From the NCBI GenBank assembly GCA_044368575.1, contig JBIPPH010000024.1, positions 1-30,675 of the forward strand: DNA of 30,675 bases, given 5' to 3'. Below, one piece after another: positions 7,436 to 16,963 of the stretch. The translations under genes were made by a program, and so were the position numbers. Source of the stretch: JABMMZ01 sp044368575 (GTDB lineage: Bacteria; Bacteroidota; Bacteroidia; NS11-12g; UBA955). The first letter of the stretch is position 1; the number at the start of each line of letters is the position of its first letter. Under the pieces are notes generated by a model. That model searched no databases. It saw only the letters and a program-made list of their open reading frames with translations, and was not told the DNA's origin.

Positions 7436-8731
7436 ATGGGCATATTCTCAGACATTCAAAACAAAACTTCTAAAATTGCAGTCATTGGACTGGGGTATGT
7501 AGGCTTGCCTTTGGCACTTGAATTTGCTAAAAAATACAAAGTCTTGGGCTTTGATATCAATCAAAAGCGAGTGGATATGCTTAATCGCCAAGAGGATCCA
7601 AGTAAAGAACTCAGCAGTGAGGCTTTTAATGGATGCGATATTACATTCTCTGCCAATTTGGAAGACCTCAAGACCTGCCAATTTTATATAGTTGCTGTTC
7701 CTACACCGATTGATGATGGCAAAAACCCAGATTTGAAGCCATTAATTGGTGCATCAACTACAGTTGGTAAGGTGTTAAAGAAAGGCGATTATGTGGTGTT
7801 TGAGTCTACAGTCTACCCAGGTTGTACTGAGGAAGATTGTATTCCAGTAATGGAAGCTGAAAGTGGCCTGGTATTCAATACGGATTTTAAGGTGGGGTAT
7901 TCACCGGAGCGCATCAATCCGGGCGATAAAGTCAACACCTTAACCAAGATTTTAAAAATTGTATCTGGTAGTGATGCGGAAAGCCTTGAAGAAATTGCCT
8001 CATTATACGGTTCCATTATTACAGCTGGAATACATAAAGCGCCAAGTATAAAAGTGGCAGAAGCGGCAAAGATTATAGAGAATACTCAAAGAGATTTAAA
8101 CATTTCTCTAATGAATGAATTGAGTTTGATTTTTGATAAGCTCAATATCAATACCTATGATGTAATCGAAGCTGCCGGTACCAAATGGAATTTTTTAAAA
8201 TTCAGTCCTGGCTTGGTGGGAGGGCATTGCATTGGTGTTGATCCATACTACTTAACCTACAAAGCAACTGAGTTGGGTTTGCACCCAAGGGTAATAGCAG
8301 CAGGTCGTTATACCAATGATATGATGGGGGCCCACATTGCTCAAGTAGCCATCAAGAAGCTCATCAGTAATGATAAGTCTATTAAAGACGCTAAAATTTT
8401 GATATTGGGTGCTACCTTTAAAGAAGATGTTGCCGATATCAGAAATTCGAAAATTGTAGATATTGTTAAAGAACTTCAAAGCTACAGTGTTGATGTTGAG
8501 GTAGTAGATCCTCGCGCCGATTCTGAAGAAGTATTTGAAGAATATGGCTTTCATTTAGCCCCTGCTATAGGCAAAGGTTACGATGGTGTAATTGCGGCTG
8601 TAAGCCATAAAGAATATAAATCTTTTAATGAAGATTTCTTCAAAAGTATTTGTCATAACAACGCCTTCGTACTTGACTTAAAAGGCATGTACAGAGGTCA
8701 GTTCACTGATATGGAATACTGGAGTTTATAA
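7436..8731 (+). CDS. tviB: UDP-N-acetylhexosamine 6-dehydrogenase (TviB/WbpO type)
   Basis: NAD-dependent dehydrogenase that oxidises C6 of UDP-GlcNAc or UDP-GalNAc to the uronic acid, a precursor for capsule or O-antigen sugars. The NAD site GLGYVGLP is at residues 18-25. Other hallmarks are VPTPI, ESTVYPGCTEE, GYSPERINPGD, the catalytic-Lys segment KVAEAAKIIENTQRD (K212) and the nucleophile Cys265 in GGHCIGVDPYY. The C-terminal domain follows (LGATFKEDVADIRNSKIVDIV). Wording of these segments is closest to TviB/WbpO rather than to UDP-glucose dehydrogenase. The 431-residue length is typical. It has its own promoter and terminator, and no epimerase or polymer gene is adjacent, so it is an unlinked precursor enzyme here. 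Confidence 0.88.
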   Translation: MGIFSDIQNKTSKIAVIGLGYVGLPLALEFAKKYKVLGFDINQKRVDMLNRQEDPSKELSSEAFNGCDITFSANLEDLKTCQFYIVAVPTPIDDGKNPDLKPLIGASTTVGKVLKKGDYVVFESTVYPGCTEEDCIPVMEAESGLVFNTDFKVGYSPERINPGDKVNTLTKILKIVSGSDAESLEEIASLYGSIITAGIHKAPSIKVAEAAKIIENTQRDLNISLMNELSLIFDKLNINTYDVIEAAGTKWNFLKFSPGLVGGHCIGVDPYYLTYKATELGLHPRVIAAGRYTNDMMGAHIAQVAIKKLISNDKSIKDAKILILGATFKEDVADIRNSKIVDIVKELQSYSVDVEVVDPRADSEEVFEEYGFHLAPAIGKGYDGVIAAVSHKEYKSFNEDFFKSICHNNAFVLDLKGMYRGQFTDMEYWSL

Positions 8732-8758
8732 GCAGGTTTTCTAGCTTATATTTTTTTT
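8727..8758 (+). terminator. Intrinsic terminator after the UDP-sugar dehydrogenase gene
   Basis: TATAAGC (8727-8733) pairs perfectly with GCTTATA (8744-8750) around a 10-base loop, followed by eight Ts (8751-8758). The left arm includes the stop codon itself (TAA at 8729-8731). Confidence 0.7.
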
Positions 8759-8789
8759 CTATAGCCCTTATTTTATTAAGCTTTTAGAG

Positions 8790-8797
8790 TACATTTG
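8790..8797 (+). promoter_or_regulatory. -7 box upstream of the RND efflux operon
   Basis: TACATTTG is a perfect TAnnTTTG element ending 15 bases before the adaptor ATG. The matching -33 region is only T-rich (no TTG), so this promoter is partly supported. Confidence 0.45.
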
Positions 8798-8812
8798 TTG
8801 TTCTAAATCATC

Positions 8813-9850
8813 ATGCGTTTATTCTATTATACTTGTTTGTTTGTCTTGGTTTTTGCAGCGTGTAAACCGGCTGTCGACAAAAGCAAACAAGCCAATGCTG
8901 GCAACAAAGGGCCAATTGCAATCGATGCCAGTATTGCTGTGTTAAGTCCCTTTCAACAAACCGTTGAGGCCAATGGGATTATTCAATCCAATCAGCAAGT
9001 TGATATTCAATCAGAATTAAGCGCAAGAGTGGTTTCAATCAATATACCTGAAGGTAAAATGGTTAAGGCAGGCACATTATTGGTGAAGTTGTATGACGAT
9101 GATTTGCAAGCGCAGTTGCGTAAAGTAAGCGCCCAATTAAACATTGCTCAAGGCAATGAAAAAAGACTTAAAACGCTCTACGATGTCAAAGGGATTAATC
9201 AACAAGATTACGAAGCCGCATTAAGTCAAAAACTAAGCTTAGAAGCAGACCTGGATTACATCAAATCCATGATAAAAAAAACAGAGATTAGAGCGCCTTT
9301 TGATGGCATGATTGGTCTCAGAAGAATCAGTTTGGGCGCAATGTTGACGCCTCAAACCATTATTACAACATTACAAGAACAGGCGCAACTTAAGGTTGAT
9401 TTTGTATTGCCCGAGCAGCAAGCTTCTACTTTAAAAGTAGGCAATACTGTTCAGGTAAAATTCAATCAAGGGCAAACAGTGGCCAAAGTAATTGCCATAG
9501 AGCCAAGGGTAGAGTCTGGTACTCAGAATGTGCAAGTAAGAGCTATGATCCAATCTGCGGAAAGCCATTTGTCTCCTGGTGCATTTGTGAAAGTGGTATT
9601 GGATGTTGCTAAAAACAAAGCCAGTATTTTAGTGCCTACACAGTCTGTAATTCCAGATGCCAGAAATAAAAAGATAGCAGTCATTCACAATGGGGTAGTT
9701 CAAATGACAGTGGTTGAAACAGGCTACCGCGGCACCGATAATATCGAAATTGTATCAGGTTTAAATGTTGGTGATACCTTTGCGGTGAGTGGTATTTTAT
9801 ATTTGAAACCGAAGGCTGAGGTAAGCATTCAAAAATTTAGAACTTACTAA
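8813..9850 (+). CDS. RND efflux periplasmic adaptor (membrane fusion protein), lipoprotein
   Basis: 345-residue MexA/AcrA-type adaptor linking the inner-membrane pump to the outer-membrane channel. It has a lipoprotein signal with lipobox FAAC (lipidated Cys17). A lipoyl half follows (VDIQSELSARVVSINIPEGKMVKAG), then a short alpha-hairpin (about residues 100-145), the second lipoyl half (TEIRAPFDGMIGLRRISLGA), a beta-barrel and a membrane-proximal domain ending in SGILYLKPKAEV. The pump gene starts one base after its stop codon, so the operon order is adaptor, pump, channel. Substrate cannot be inferred. Confidence 0.92.
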   Translation: MRLFYYTCLFVLVFAACKPAVDKSKQANAGNKGPIAIDASIAVLSPFQQTVEANGIIQSNQQVDIQSELSARVVSINIPEGKMVKAGTLLVKLYDDDLQAQLRKVSAQLNIAQGNEKRLKTLYDVKGINQQDYEAALSQKLSLEADLDYIKSMIKKTEIRAPFDGMIGLRRISLGAMLTPQTIITTLQEQAQLKVDFVLPEQQASTLKVGNTVQVKFNQGQTVAKVIAIEPRVESGTQNVQVRAMIQSAESHLSPGAFVKVVLDVAKNKASILVPTQSVIPDARNKKIAVIHNGVVQMTVVETGYRGTDNIEIVSGLNVGDTFAVSGILYLKPKAEVSIQKFRTY

Positions 9851-9851
9851 T

Positions 9852-12800
9852 ATGTCTATTGCAGAGTTTAGTATCAAGCGGCCAGTATTTGCTATTGTTT
9901 GTAGCATCATTATTTTGGTGTTTGGAGCTGTGGCCTATAAGTTTCTTAGTGTAAGAGAATATCCTGCCATTGATCCGCCGAACATTACGGTTAAAACCAA
10001 TTACACAGGGGCGAATTCTGATATCATAGAGAGCCAAATTACTGAGCCATTAGAAAAAGCCATCAATGGCATACAAGGCATTAGAACCATCACTTCTAAT
10101 AGTAATCAAGGAAGTAGTTCCATAACGGTTGAATTCAATTTGGGGGTTGATTTAGATGCCGCCGCTAGTGATGTGCGCGACAAAGTGTCTCAAGCCATTA
10201 AGCAATTGCCTGCAGATATAGATGCACCACCAGTGGTGAGTAAGACTGACGCCAGTGGTGATGTGATCATCATTCTATCGGTTCAAAGCAAAGAAAAATC
10301 TGCCATACAACTGAGTGATTTTGCTGAAACGGTTCTACAAGAAAAATTTCAAACCATACCTGAAGTCAGTCAAGTAAATGTATTTGGTTTAAGACGCTAT
10401 GCCATGCGCATAGAGTATAACCCACAAGCATTGCAAGCGCATCAATTAACTGTTGCCGATGTTAAATCAGCCCTAGATAAAGAGAATGTTGAGTTGCCAG
10501 GGGGTAAAATATACGGCCATCAAACAGAGTTGGTAGTGAGAACTATGGGCAGGCTCAGCACCGAAGACGATTTCAGACAGGTTATTCTCAAACAAGATGC
10601 CTTGGGCATAGTGCGCTTGGGTGATGTGGCTGATGTGCGCTTAGGAGGGGAGTCAGAAGAAGTGGGTTTCAGATTAAATGGGGTCAATTCTGTGGCCTTG
10701 GGTATTGCGCCGCAACCGGGGGCTAACTTTGTCAATATCTCAGATGAGTTTTACAAAAGATTGAATGATGTTAAACAACAAAAAGGATATGAGGATATTG
10801 AATTCACCGTTGTTTTAGACAATACAGAAAATGTTAAACGCGCCATTAAAGAAGTAGAAGAAACCTTAGTGGTGGCACTCTTGCTAGTTGTTTTAGTGGT
10901 GTTTTTGTTTTTTAGAAATTGGAGTTTAGCCTTCAGACCATTAATTGATATTCCCGTCTCTTTGGTTGGCGCTTTCTTTGTGATGTATGTTGCTGGATTC
11001 AGCATCAACGTATTGAGTTTGTTAGCAATCGTGTTAGCCACAGGTTTGGTGGTAGATGATGGCATTGTTGTAACGGAAAATATATACCGCAAATTAGAAG
11101 CGGGTTTAAGTGTTAAACAAGCGGCCGTACAAGGCTCTAAAGAAATTGTATTTGCAGTTATTTCAACCTCTATCACTTTGGCGGTTGTGTTCTTGCCAAT
11201 AGTCTTTATTCAAGGGTTTGTAGGCTCATTGTTTAAAGAGTTCGGGATAGTCATTGCAGGAGCCGTGTTAATTTCGGCTTTTGTATCTTTAACCCTTACA
11301 CCTGTTTTAAACGTTTTGTTGTCAAAAAAACAACATAAGCCCTCTCGTTTTTATCATGCAACAGAGCCTTTTTTCAAAGGTCTAGAAAACAAATACAAAG
11401 CCTTATTGGATTGGGCAATACAACGCAAGTGGTTAGCGCTCGGAACTTTGTTGGTATGTGCAGTGTCTTTGGTGATGGTGTTTAAACTGTTGCCATCAGA
11501 ATTGGCGCCCTTAGAAGACAAATCTCAATTTAGATTTAATGCCACAGCGCCTGAAGGCACCGCCTTTGATTTTATGGACAGCTACACCCAAGGTTTAGCT
11601 GATTACTTTTACGATAGTATACCTGAAAGGGCTTTTGTTTTTGCCTCTACAAACAATGCGTTTTCAAATGGCGGTACCAACAGTTCATTTGGTCGAGTAG
11701 TATTAGTTGATCCTAGTCAACGCTCACAATCTCAGGAACAAGTAGTTGAACGCGTGAATGCTGGAATAGCTCGTATGAATGATGCCCGTGTGTTTTTGGT
11801 GCAAGAACAAACCATTAGTGTTGGCTTTGGATCAAGAGGCTCATTACCAGTTCAGTTCGTTATTCAAAATTTAGACTTCGATAAAATCAAACAAGTATTG
11901 CCAAGGTTCTTAGCGGCCGCTCGCAAACAAGAAACCTTCCAAATGGTAGATGCTAATTTGAAGTTCAATAAGCCAGAATTGGCCATTCAAATTGATAGGC
12001 TTAAGGCGCGCGCTTTGGGAGTGCATGTTAAGGATGTTGCACAAACATTACAGAGTGCACTGAGTGGCGGAAGAATGGGTTATTTTATTATGAATGGCCG
12101 TCAATACCAAATCATAGGACAAACGGCTCGTGATTTTAGAGATCAACCCAGCGTGTTGTCTGAATTATATGTCAGAAATGACCAAGGGCAACTCATAGGC
12201 TTAGATCAATTAATTCTAACAGAGGAAAGGTCTAATCCACCTCAATTATACCATTACAACCGTTACAAATCAGCCACCATTTCGGCCTCATTAGCGCCGG
12301 GTAAAACCATTGGCGATGGCGTTAAAACCATGCAGGGTATTGCTGATTCTTTGTTAGATGAATCGTTCTCTTCTTCATTGAGTGGTCCTTCCCGAGATTT
12401 TAAAGAAAGTTCATCAAACACCTCGTTTGCCTTTATCTTGGCTTTGGTCTTAATCTATTTGGTTTTAGCGGCTCAATTCGAAAGCTTCATTGATCCAGTT
12501 GTGATCATGATGACAGTCCCATTGGCTTTGTTAGGCGCCTTATTGTCTTTGTGGTTAACCCATGGCACCTTGAATATTTTCTCTCAAATTGGCATGATTA
12601 TGCTCATTGGTTTAGTGACTAAAAACGGGATTTTGATTGTAGAATTTGCCAATCAAAAACAAAGAGAGGGTATGGATAAATTATCCGCCATTTTGGAAGC
12701 CTCTGTTCAGCGATTGCGCCCCATTTTAATGACCAGTTTGGCAACTGCTTTAGGGGCTTTGCCCATAGCCCTGTCTTTAGGGGCAGCCTCCACTTCACGT

Positions 12801-12929
12801 GTGCCTTTAGGGGTTGTGGTGGTAGGTGGCATAGTCTTTTCCCTAATTTTAACCTTGTTGATTGTGCCAACGGTATATCTTTTCATTTCAAAATCAAAAC
12901 AACATGACCATCCAACAGATACTAATTAA
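9852..12929 (+). CDS. RND efflux pump, HAE1/AcrB family
   Basis: 1025-residue inner-membrane proton/drug antiporter. The architecture is complete: TM1 at about 10-32, first periplasmic loop, TM2-6 (about 340-485), second loop, TM8-12 at the C-terminus. Proton-relay residues are present: the Asp pair D402/D403 in TGLVVDDGIVVTEN (TM4) and Lys924 in IGLVTKNGILIVEF (TM10). The paired TM segments LALVLIYLVLAAQFESFIDP and LRPILMTSLATALGALPIAL are typical of the hydrophobe/amphiphile exporters rather than heavy-metal pumps, which usually have a different TM4 motif. Its last 26 bases overlap the start of the channel gene. Both neighbours are in the same operon, so the system is self-contained. Confidence 0.95.
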   Translation: MSIAEFSIKRPVFAIVCSIIILVFGAVAYKFLSVREYPAIDPPNITVKTNYTGANSDIIESQITEPLEKAINGIQGIRTITSNSNQGSSSITVEFNLGVDLDAAASDVRDKVSQAIKQLPADIDAPPVVSKTDASGDVIIILSVQSKEKSAIQLSDFAETVLQEKFQTIPEVSQVNVFGLRRYAMRIEYNPQALQAHQLTVADVKSALDKENVELPGGKIYGHQTELVVRTMGRLSTEDDFRQVILKQDALGIVRLGDVADVRLGGESEEVGFRLNGVNSVALGIAPQPGANFVNISDEFYKRLNDVKQQKGYEDIEFTVVLDNTENVKRAIKEVEETLVVALLLVVLVVFLFFRNWSLAFRPLIDIPVSLVGAFFVMYVAGFSINVLSLLAIVLATGLVVDDGIVVTENIYRKLEAGLSVKQAAVQGSKEIVFAVISTSITLAVVFLPIVFIQGFVGSLFKEFGIVIAGAVLISAFVSLTLTPVLNVLLSKKQHKPSRFYHATEPFFKGLENKYKALLDWAIQRKWLALGTLLVCAVSLVMVFKLLPSELAPLEDKSQFRFNATAPEGTAFDFMDSYTQGLADYFYDSIPERAFVFASTNNAFSNGGTNSSFGRVVLVDPSQRSQSQEQVVERVNAGIARMNDARVFLVQEQTISVGFGSRGSLPVQFVIQNLDFDKIKQVLPRFLAAARKQETFQMVDANLKFNKPELAIQIDRLKARALGVHVKDVAQTLQSALSGGRMGYFIMNGRQYQIIGQTARDFRDQPSVLSELYVRNDQGQLIGLDQLILTEERSNPPQLYHYNRYKSATISASLAPGKTIGDGVKTMQGIADSLLDESFSSSLSGPSRDFKESSSNTSFAFILALVLIYLVLAAQFESFIDPVVIMMTVPLALLGALLSLWLTHGTLNIFSQIGMIMLIGLVTKNGILIVEFANQKQREGMDKLSAILEASVQRLRPILMTSLATALGALPIALSLGAASTSRVPLGVVVVGGIVFSLILTLLIVPTVYLFISKSKQHDHPTDTN

Positions 12930-14208
12930 TTGCCTATTGGGTTTTGTTGCGCCATTGCTAAGCGCACAAAACTCTTTGACTTTAGAGCAAGCTGTGGCTA
13001 AGGCTTTGACTCAGAATTTAGACATCAAAAAGTATGAACAATCTGTTGTGATTGCACATAATAACAATACACCTGGTAATGCGGGTCAATTGCCGAGTAT
13101 ACAAATTCAAGCCAATCATACGCCTTCAGTTACCAATATTAAACAAGAGTTTACCAATGGAACACTCATTCAAAAACAAGGGGTACAAAATCAAAGCAGC
13201 ATAGCTGCGGTTCAATTATCGTATACTGTGTTTGATGGGGCTAAAATGTATGCGACTAAAAACAAGCTCAATTACCTTGACCAAGCGGCTAAGACACAAT
13301 TGAAAATGATACAACAAGATGTGGTGGCAAAAGTAGTGGTGCAATACAGTCAGCTCTGTCAGTTAATTCATTATTTGAAGGTCTTAAAACACCTTGATAC
13401 GCTTAGTCAAGAACGCCTGGATTTGGTTAAAAACAGACGCATTGCAGGGATAGCCAATCAAGCAGATGAATACCTTGCCCAGCTACAAAAAGAAGAACAG
13501 GCTATTCAAATCTTGAGTCAACAACGTTACATTGATCAAGCCTATGCTCAATTGAATGCTATAATGAATCAGCCAATAGCAACACAATACAATGTGGATG
13601 CTGAACAATGGCAAGTAGCCACTATGCGCCGTTCGCAATTGGATTCATTGTTGGCTCAGAATCAGGCTTTGGCCTTTGCTGATGTGCAAGTTCAAATTGC
13701 CAAAGCTACACAAAAAGAGACCCAAGCAGGACTTTGGCCTTTAATCAAATTAAATGGCGCCTATAATTATTCACTCAGTCAAAGCAACGCAGGGTTTTCA
13801 TTGTACAATCAAAGCATTGGGCCACAGGCAGGGATTTCATTGGTTATGCCAATCTATGCTGGATCAAATCTTCAACACTCAATAAAAAATGCTCAGACTC
13901 AAGTCAAAATAGCGGAGTTATCAAAAGACAATACTTTGCAATCGGTTCAGTTGACTTTTCAGCAAGCTTGGTTGGATTATGAATTAGCAAAAACGCAACA
14001 TGTGTTGAATACTGAGTCTGTCAAAACAGCATCCGCTTTTTTAAGCTTAATGCAAGAGCGATTTAAGTTAGGCCAAAATACCTTATTGGATCTTAAAACG
14101 GCTCAAACCACTTATGAAACGGCTGTTTACAGACAATCCATTAACTTGTTAGCGCTAAAGGTTGCTGAAACCCAGCTCTTGTCTTTAACGGGTAGCTTGG
14201 TGCAATAA
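12904..14208 (+). CDS. TolC-like outer-membrane efflux channel
   Basis: 434-residue outer-membrane factor. A signal peptide (about residues 1-20, ending LLSAQ) precedes the mature protein, which starts NSLTLEQAVAKALTQNLDIK, the standard opening of the OEP family. Two homologous halves of long alpha-helical, Gln-rich coiled-coil repeats follow (for example QERLDLVKNRRIAGIANQADEY and, at the end, LMQERFKLGQNTLLDLKTAQ). The start chosen is ATG 12904, where the signal peptide begins. An upstream start at 12862 would add residues that do not look like a signal. It overlaps the pump gene by 26 bases, which suggests translational coupling. It ends 2 bases before the end of the convergent mutS2. Confidence 0.92.
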   Translation: MTIQQILINCLLGFVAPLLSAQNSLTLEQAVAKALTQNLDIKKYEQSVVIAHNNNTPGNAGQLPSIQIQANHTPSVTNIKQEFTNGTLIQKQGVQNQSSIAAVQLSYTVFDGAKMYATKNKLNYLDQAAKTQLKMIQQDVVAKVVVQYSQLCQLIHYLKVLKHLDTLSQERLDLVKNRRIAGIANQADEYLAQLQKEEQAIQILSQQRYIDQAYAQLNAIMNQPIATQYNVDAEQWQVATMRRSQLDSLLAQNQALAFADVQVQIAKATQKETQAGLWPLIKLNGAYNYSLSQSNAGFSLYNQSIGPQAGISLVMPIYAGSNLQHSIKNAQTQVKIAELSKDNTLQSVQLTFQQAWLDYELAKTQHVLNTESVKTASAFLSLMQERFKLGQNTLLDLKTAQTTYETAVYRQSINLLALKVAETQLLSLTGSLVQ

Positions 14209-14210
14209 AT

Positions 14211-16607
14211 TTAATACAGCGTAATGATGGTAACCCCATCGCCACCCAATTGCTCTGTCTCATGTTCATAATGCTTGACCAACTTCGAATGGGTTAAGTA
14301 GTCAACAATCAATTTACGCAATATGCCAAATCCTCTGCCATGAACCACTCTCAAACTACTCATGCCAAGACTGTGGGCATCGTTGATCCAATTGTCTAGT
14401 TGCTTCATGGCCTCTTCGCCTCTAATGCCTCTTAAATCTATTTCAGCTCTGAATTGCGTTTGTTTATTGAAAAGGTCAACATTAAAAGTTGCTGTCTTTG
14501 GCTGGTGTTTTATATTCGCTTTAGCGGCTTGAAGTTCATTCAAGGGCAACCATATTTTAACAGAGTCAAACAAAACCAATGCTTTGCTTTTTTTGATGTC
14601 TATAATTTCACCACTCACACTTTGAGAGACATGTTTAACGGTCATACCTTTTTTGAAGTTGGTGTCAGGTAAAACCGTTATTGGTGTTTGCTCTATTTCG
14701 GCTTCTAAATGGGCTTTGAACTGGCTTAATTGCTTACGCACTTTATTTGTGCTTTGCTTTTGAGCTTTTGTTTCTTGTATGTGTTTGATGGTGGCCTCAA
14801 TTTTTTGATTGGCCTCTTCAATAATATGGTGAGCTTTGGTTTTAGCATCTTTTAATATGCTAGACTTATACGCGTTCAAATCCGTTTTTAAAGCTTGGTA
14901 ATCATGAATTAATTTTTCAAGCGATTTTTCTTTTGACTCAATGCGCTCTTGTTGGTCTTTTAAAGTTTGTTTTTGCAGTTCATTTTCAGTGATCAAATGT
15001 TCTAAATCAAACGCTTTTTGTTGTTTGTTAATGGATTTAGCTCTTTGAATGATTTGATCTTGAATCCCCACTTTAGAGGCAACTTCTAAGGCAAAAGAAG
15101 ACCCTGCTTTGTCTGGCTCTAATATAAACAAAGGTTGTAGTTTTTGAACATCGTATAACATTCGGGCATTTTGAGCCCCTTTAGCCTGACTGGCCCAGGT
15201 TTTCAGTTGGCCATAGTGCGTACTCACTATACCAATTGCCTTTTGTTCTATCAGTTGTTCAAGTATGGCTTGTGCAATGGCGCAACCTATGCTTGGGTCT
15301 GTTCCATTGCCAATTTCATCAATTAAATACAAGGTGTCTTGGTTAGCCTTTTGCATAAAATGCTGCATGGTATTCAAATGACTACTATAAGAACTTAAAT
15401 GGTTCTCAATGGATTGGTTATCGCCAATGTCTATGAAAATTTGTTTGTAAACAGACAACTGACTGTCTGGCGATACAGGGATAGGTAAACCCATTTGATA
15501 CAAGTATTGCAACATGCCAATGGTTTTTAAAGCGATGCTTTTGCCACCTGCATTCGGCCCAGAAATCAACAACAAGCTATTCCCCTTTTTAAAATGAAAT
15601 TGTAAAGGGACTATCTTTTGATTGTCTTTGCTCAATTGAAGGTCGAGTAGGGGATGGCGCGCATCGATCAGGTGGGTGTCGTCATGAGCTGTTACCGCTT
15701 TTGGTTTGGTGCATTTAAGTTGAATGGCCCATTGGGCTTTCGCGTGAAGCGCATCCAAATTAATGCTGTTTTGCAGATGTGTTTGAAGTAAAACTCTGAA
15801 AGGCGCAAGCCATGCACACGTTGCTTTCAAAATGACTTCAATTTCTTTCTTTCTATCGAGGTGTAATTCCTTTAAAGCATTATTGCCTTCAAAACATTCA
15901 ATGGGTTCAATGTATAAGAACTTTCCACTTTGACTATCATCGTGCACATAACCATTGATTTTTTTCTTGTGTTCAGCAATGATGGGGATCACCAAGCGCT
16001 CATTTCTAATTGTGATTTCAGTGTCACCAGCCCACCCATTTTTTTTAGCGTGTTCAAACTTCTTGATCAAGCTTGTTCTAACCTCTTTCTCTTTACTTTG
16101 AATGGCCTTGTTGATTTGCCAGAGGCTGTCTGAAGCATTGGGCTTAAGCTGGCCCTCGGTATCTAATAATTGATCAAGTTTTTGAATGCAATTAGCTACG
16201 CTGTCAATTTGCCCAAAAGTATTGTATAGTGCTGGATGAAGGCTTTGCTTATTGTGAATGATCTGCCAGTTGTGTTGAACTTGCTTTAAGGCAATCAGTA
16301 AAACAAATAGTTCTTCTTCAGTCAGCATCTGATTAGCCACTGAAGTTTTTTGAAGGCATTCAATCATCCATTCTGCTTGATCAGGGAATTCCAAGAATTC
16401 ACCTGTTTGCAAGCAATTGATTAATGCATCAATTAGTTCTATTTGCGCTTGTATGTCAACAACTTTTGTATAGAAAGGGTTGTTGGCAATAATTTTCTGA
16501 GCCGCTTCACTGTGGCATGATTTGGCTAATTGTTGTTTAACCGACTCTATGCCAAGTTTTTCTTCTATCGTATTCGGATAGTTTTGAGACGAATGCTTAT
16601 TGGCCAT
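14211..16607 (-). CDS. mutS2: MutS2 (Smr-domain MutS homologue)
   Basis: 798-residue ATPase and putative nuclease of the MutS2 family. It lacks the mismatch-recognition domain and in other bacteria is linked to suppression of recombination and rescue of collided ribosomes. In order: core/clamp region, Walker A GPNAGGKS (350-357), Walker B LYLIDEIGNGTDPS (Asp/Glu 430-431), the STHYGQLK switch, a long charged coiled coil (about 510-630), a KOW-like segment (FKKGMTVKHVSQSVSGEI), and a C-terminal Smr domain starting IDLRG (723) with HGRGFG. I chose the start MANKHSS at 16607; codons at 16613 and 16643 are alternatives. At 16607 it overlaps the DUF4296 gene by 11 bases. Confidence 0.93.
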   Translation of the reverse strand: MANKHSSQNYPNTIEEKLGIESVKQQLAKSCHSEAAQKIIANNPFYTKVVDIQAQIELIDALINCLQTGEFLEFPDQAEWMIECLQKTSVANQMLTEEELFVLLIALKQVQHNWQIIHNKQSLHPALYNTFGQIDSVANCIQKLDQLLDTEGQLKPNASDSLWQINKAIQSKEKEVRTSLIKKFEHAKKNGWAGDTEITIRNERLVIPIIAEHKKKINGYVHDDSQSGKFLYIEPIECFEGNNALKELHLDRKKEIEVILKATCAWLAPFRVLLQTHLQNSINLDALHAKAQWAIQLKCTKPKAVTAHDDTHLIDARHPLLDLQLSKDNQKIVPLQFHFKKGNSLLLISGPNAGGKSIALKTIGMLQYLYQMGLPIPVSPDSQLSVYKQIFIDIGDNQSIENHLSSYSSHLNTMQHFMQKANQDTLYLIDEIGNGTDPSIGCAIAQAILEQLIEQKAIGIVSTHYGQLKTWASQAKGAQNARMLYDVQKLQPLFILEPDKAGSSFALEVASKVGIQDQIIQRAKSINKQQKAFDLEHLITENELQKQTLKDQQERIESKEKSLEKLIHDYQALKTDLNAYKSSILKDAKTKAHHIIEEANQKIEATIKHIQETKAQKQSTNKVRKQLSQFKAHLEAEIEQTPITVLPDTNFKKGMTVKHVSQSVSGEIIDIKKSKALVLFDSVKIWLPLNELQAAKANIKHQPKTATFNVDLFNKQTQFRAEIDLRGIRGEEAMKQLDNWINDAHSLGMSSLRVVHGRGFGILRKLIVDYLTHSKLVKHYEHETEQLGGDGVTIITLY

Positions 16608-16947
16608 CTGCATTTTCGGCTTGTATTTCACTGATTTTATCAATCACCCTTTCATAAATATTAGCAGCAACTTCTGGATGTTGAGCATAATAATCATGGC
16701 TTTTAACAAACACACTATCTGTGGTATGATGTTTTTTCATGATAAAGGTAATGTCTGCTTTTTTGTCTCTTGCAGGGCCATGAGAATTGATATAGGTAGC
16801 AGCATCTGCTATACGAAGATCAACAATGATGTCAACCATTTTTGTTTCATCAATCACCCATACTGGTTTATTCTTAACTTGGGCATGTTTAGGTTGGCAG
16901 CCCAGTATTAAGCTCAAGCAGACAGTATAAAAACAAATGGCTTTCAT
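16597..16947 (-). CDS. DUF4296-like lipoprotein
   Basis: 116-residue product with a lipoprotein signal (MKAICFYTVCLSLILGC, lipidated Cys17). The mature domain of about 95 residues is the kind annotated as DUF4296 in Bacteroidota: it carries a DETKMVDIIVDLRIADAATY segment and ends with a helical stretch YYAQHPEVAANIYERVIDKI. Function is unknown. The ATG at 16947 is chosen because the signal peptide begins there. Its start is only 16 bases from the divergent yggS start. It overlaps mutS2 by 11 bases, so the two form an operon, an arrangement that says little about function. Confidence 0.8.
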   Translation of the reverse strand: MKAICFYTVCLSLILGCQPKHAQVKNKPVWVIDETKMVDIIVDLRIADAATYINSHGPARDKKADITFIMKKHHTTDSVFVKSHDYYAQHPEVAANIYERVIDKISEIQAENADGQ

Positions 16948-16963
16948 TAACTTTGCAAATATA
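16948..16963. promoter_or_regulatory. Back-to-back divergent -7 boxes between the DUF4296 gene and yggS
   Basis: The entire 16-base gap is TAACTTTGCAAATATA. It reads as TAACTTTG on the plus strand (16948-16955) and TATATTTG on the minus strand (16956-16963). Both are perfect TAnnTTTG elements and they abut with no spacing. No clear -33 TTG is found for either, so promoter function is inferred from the -7 boxes and their position just upstream of both starts. Confidence 0.5.
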
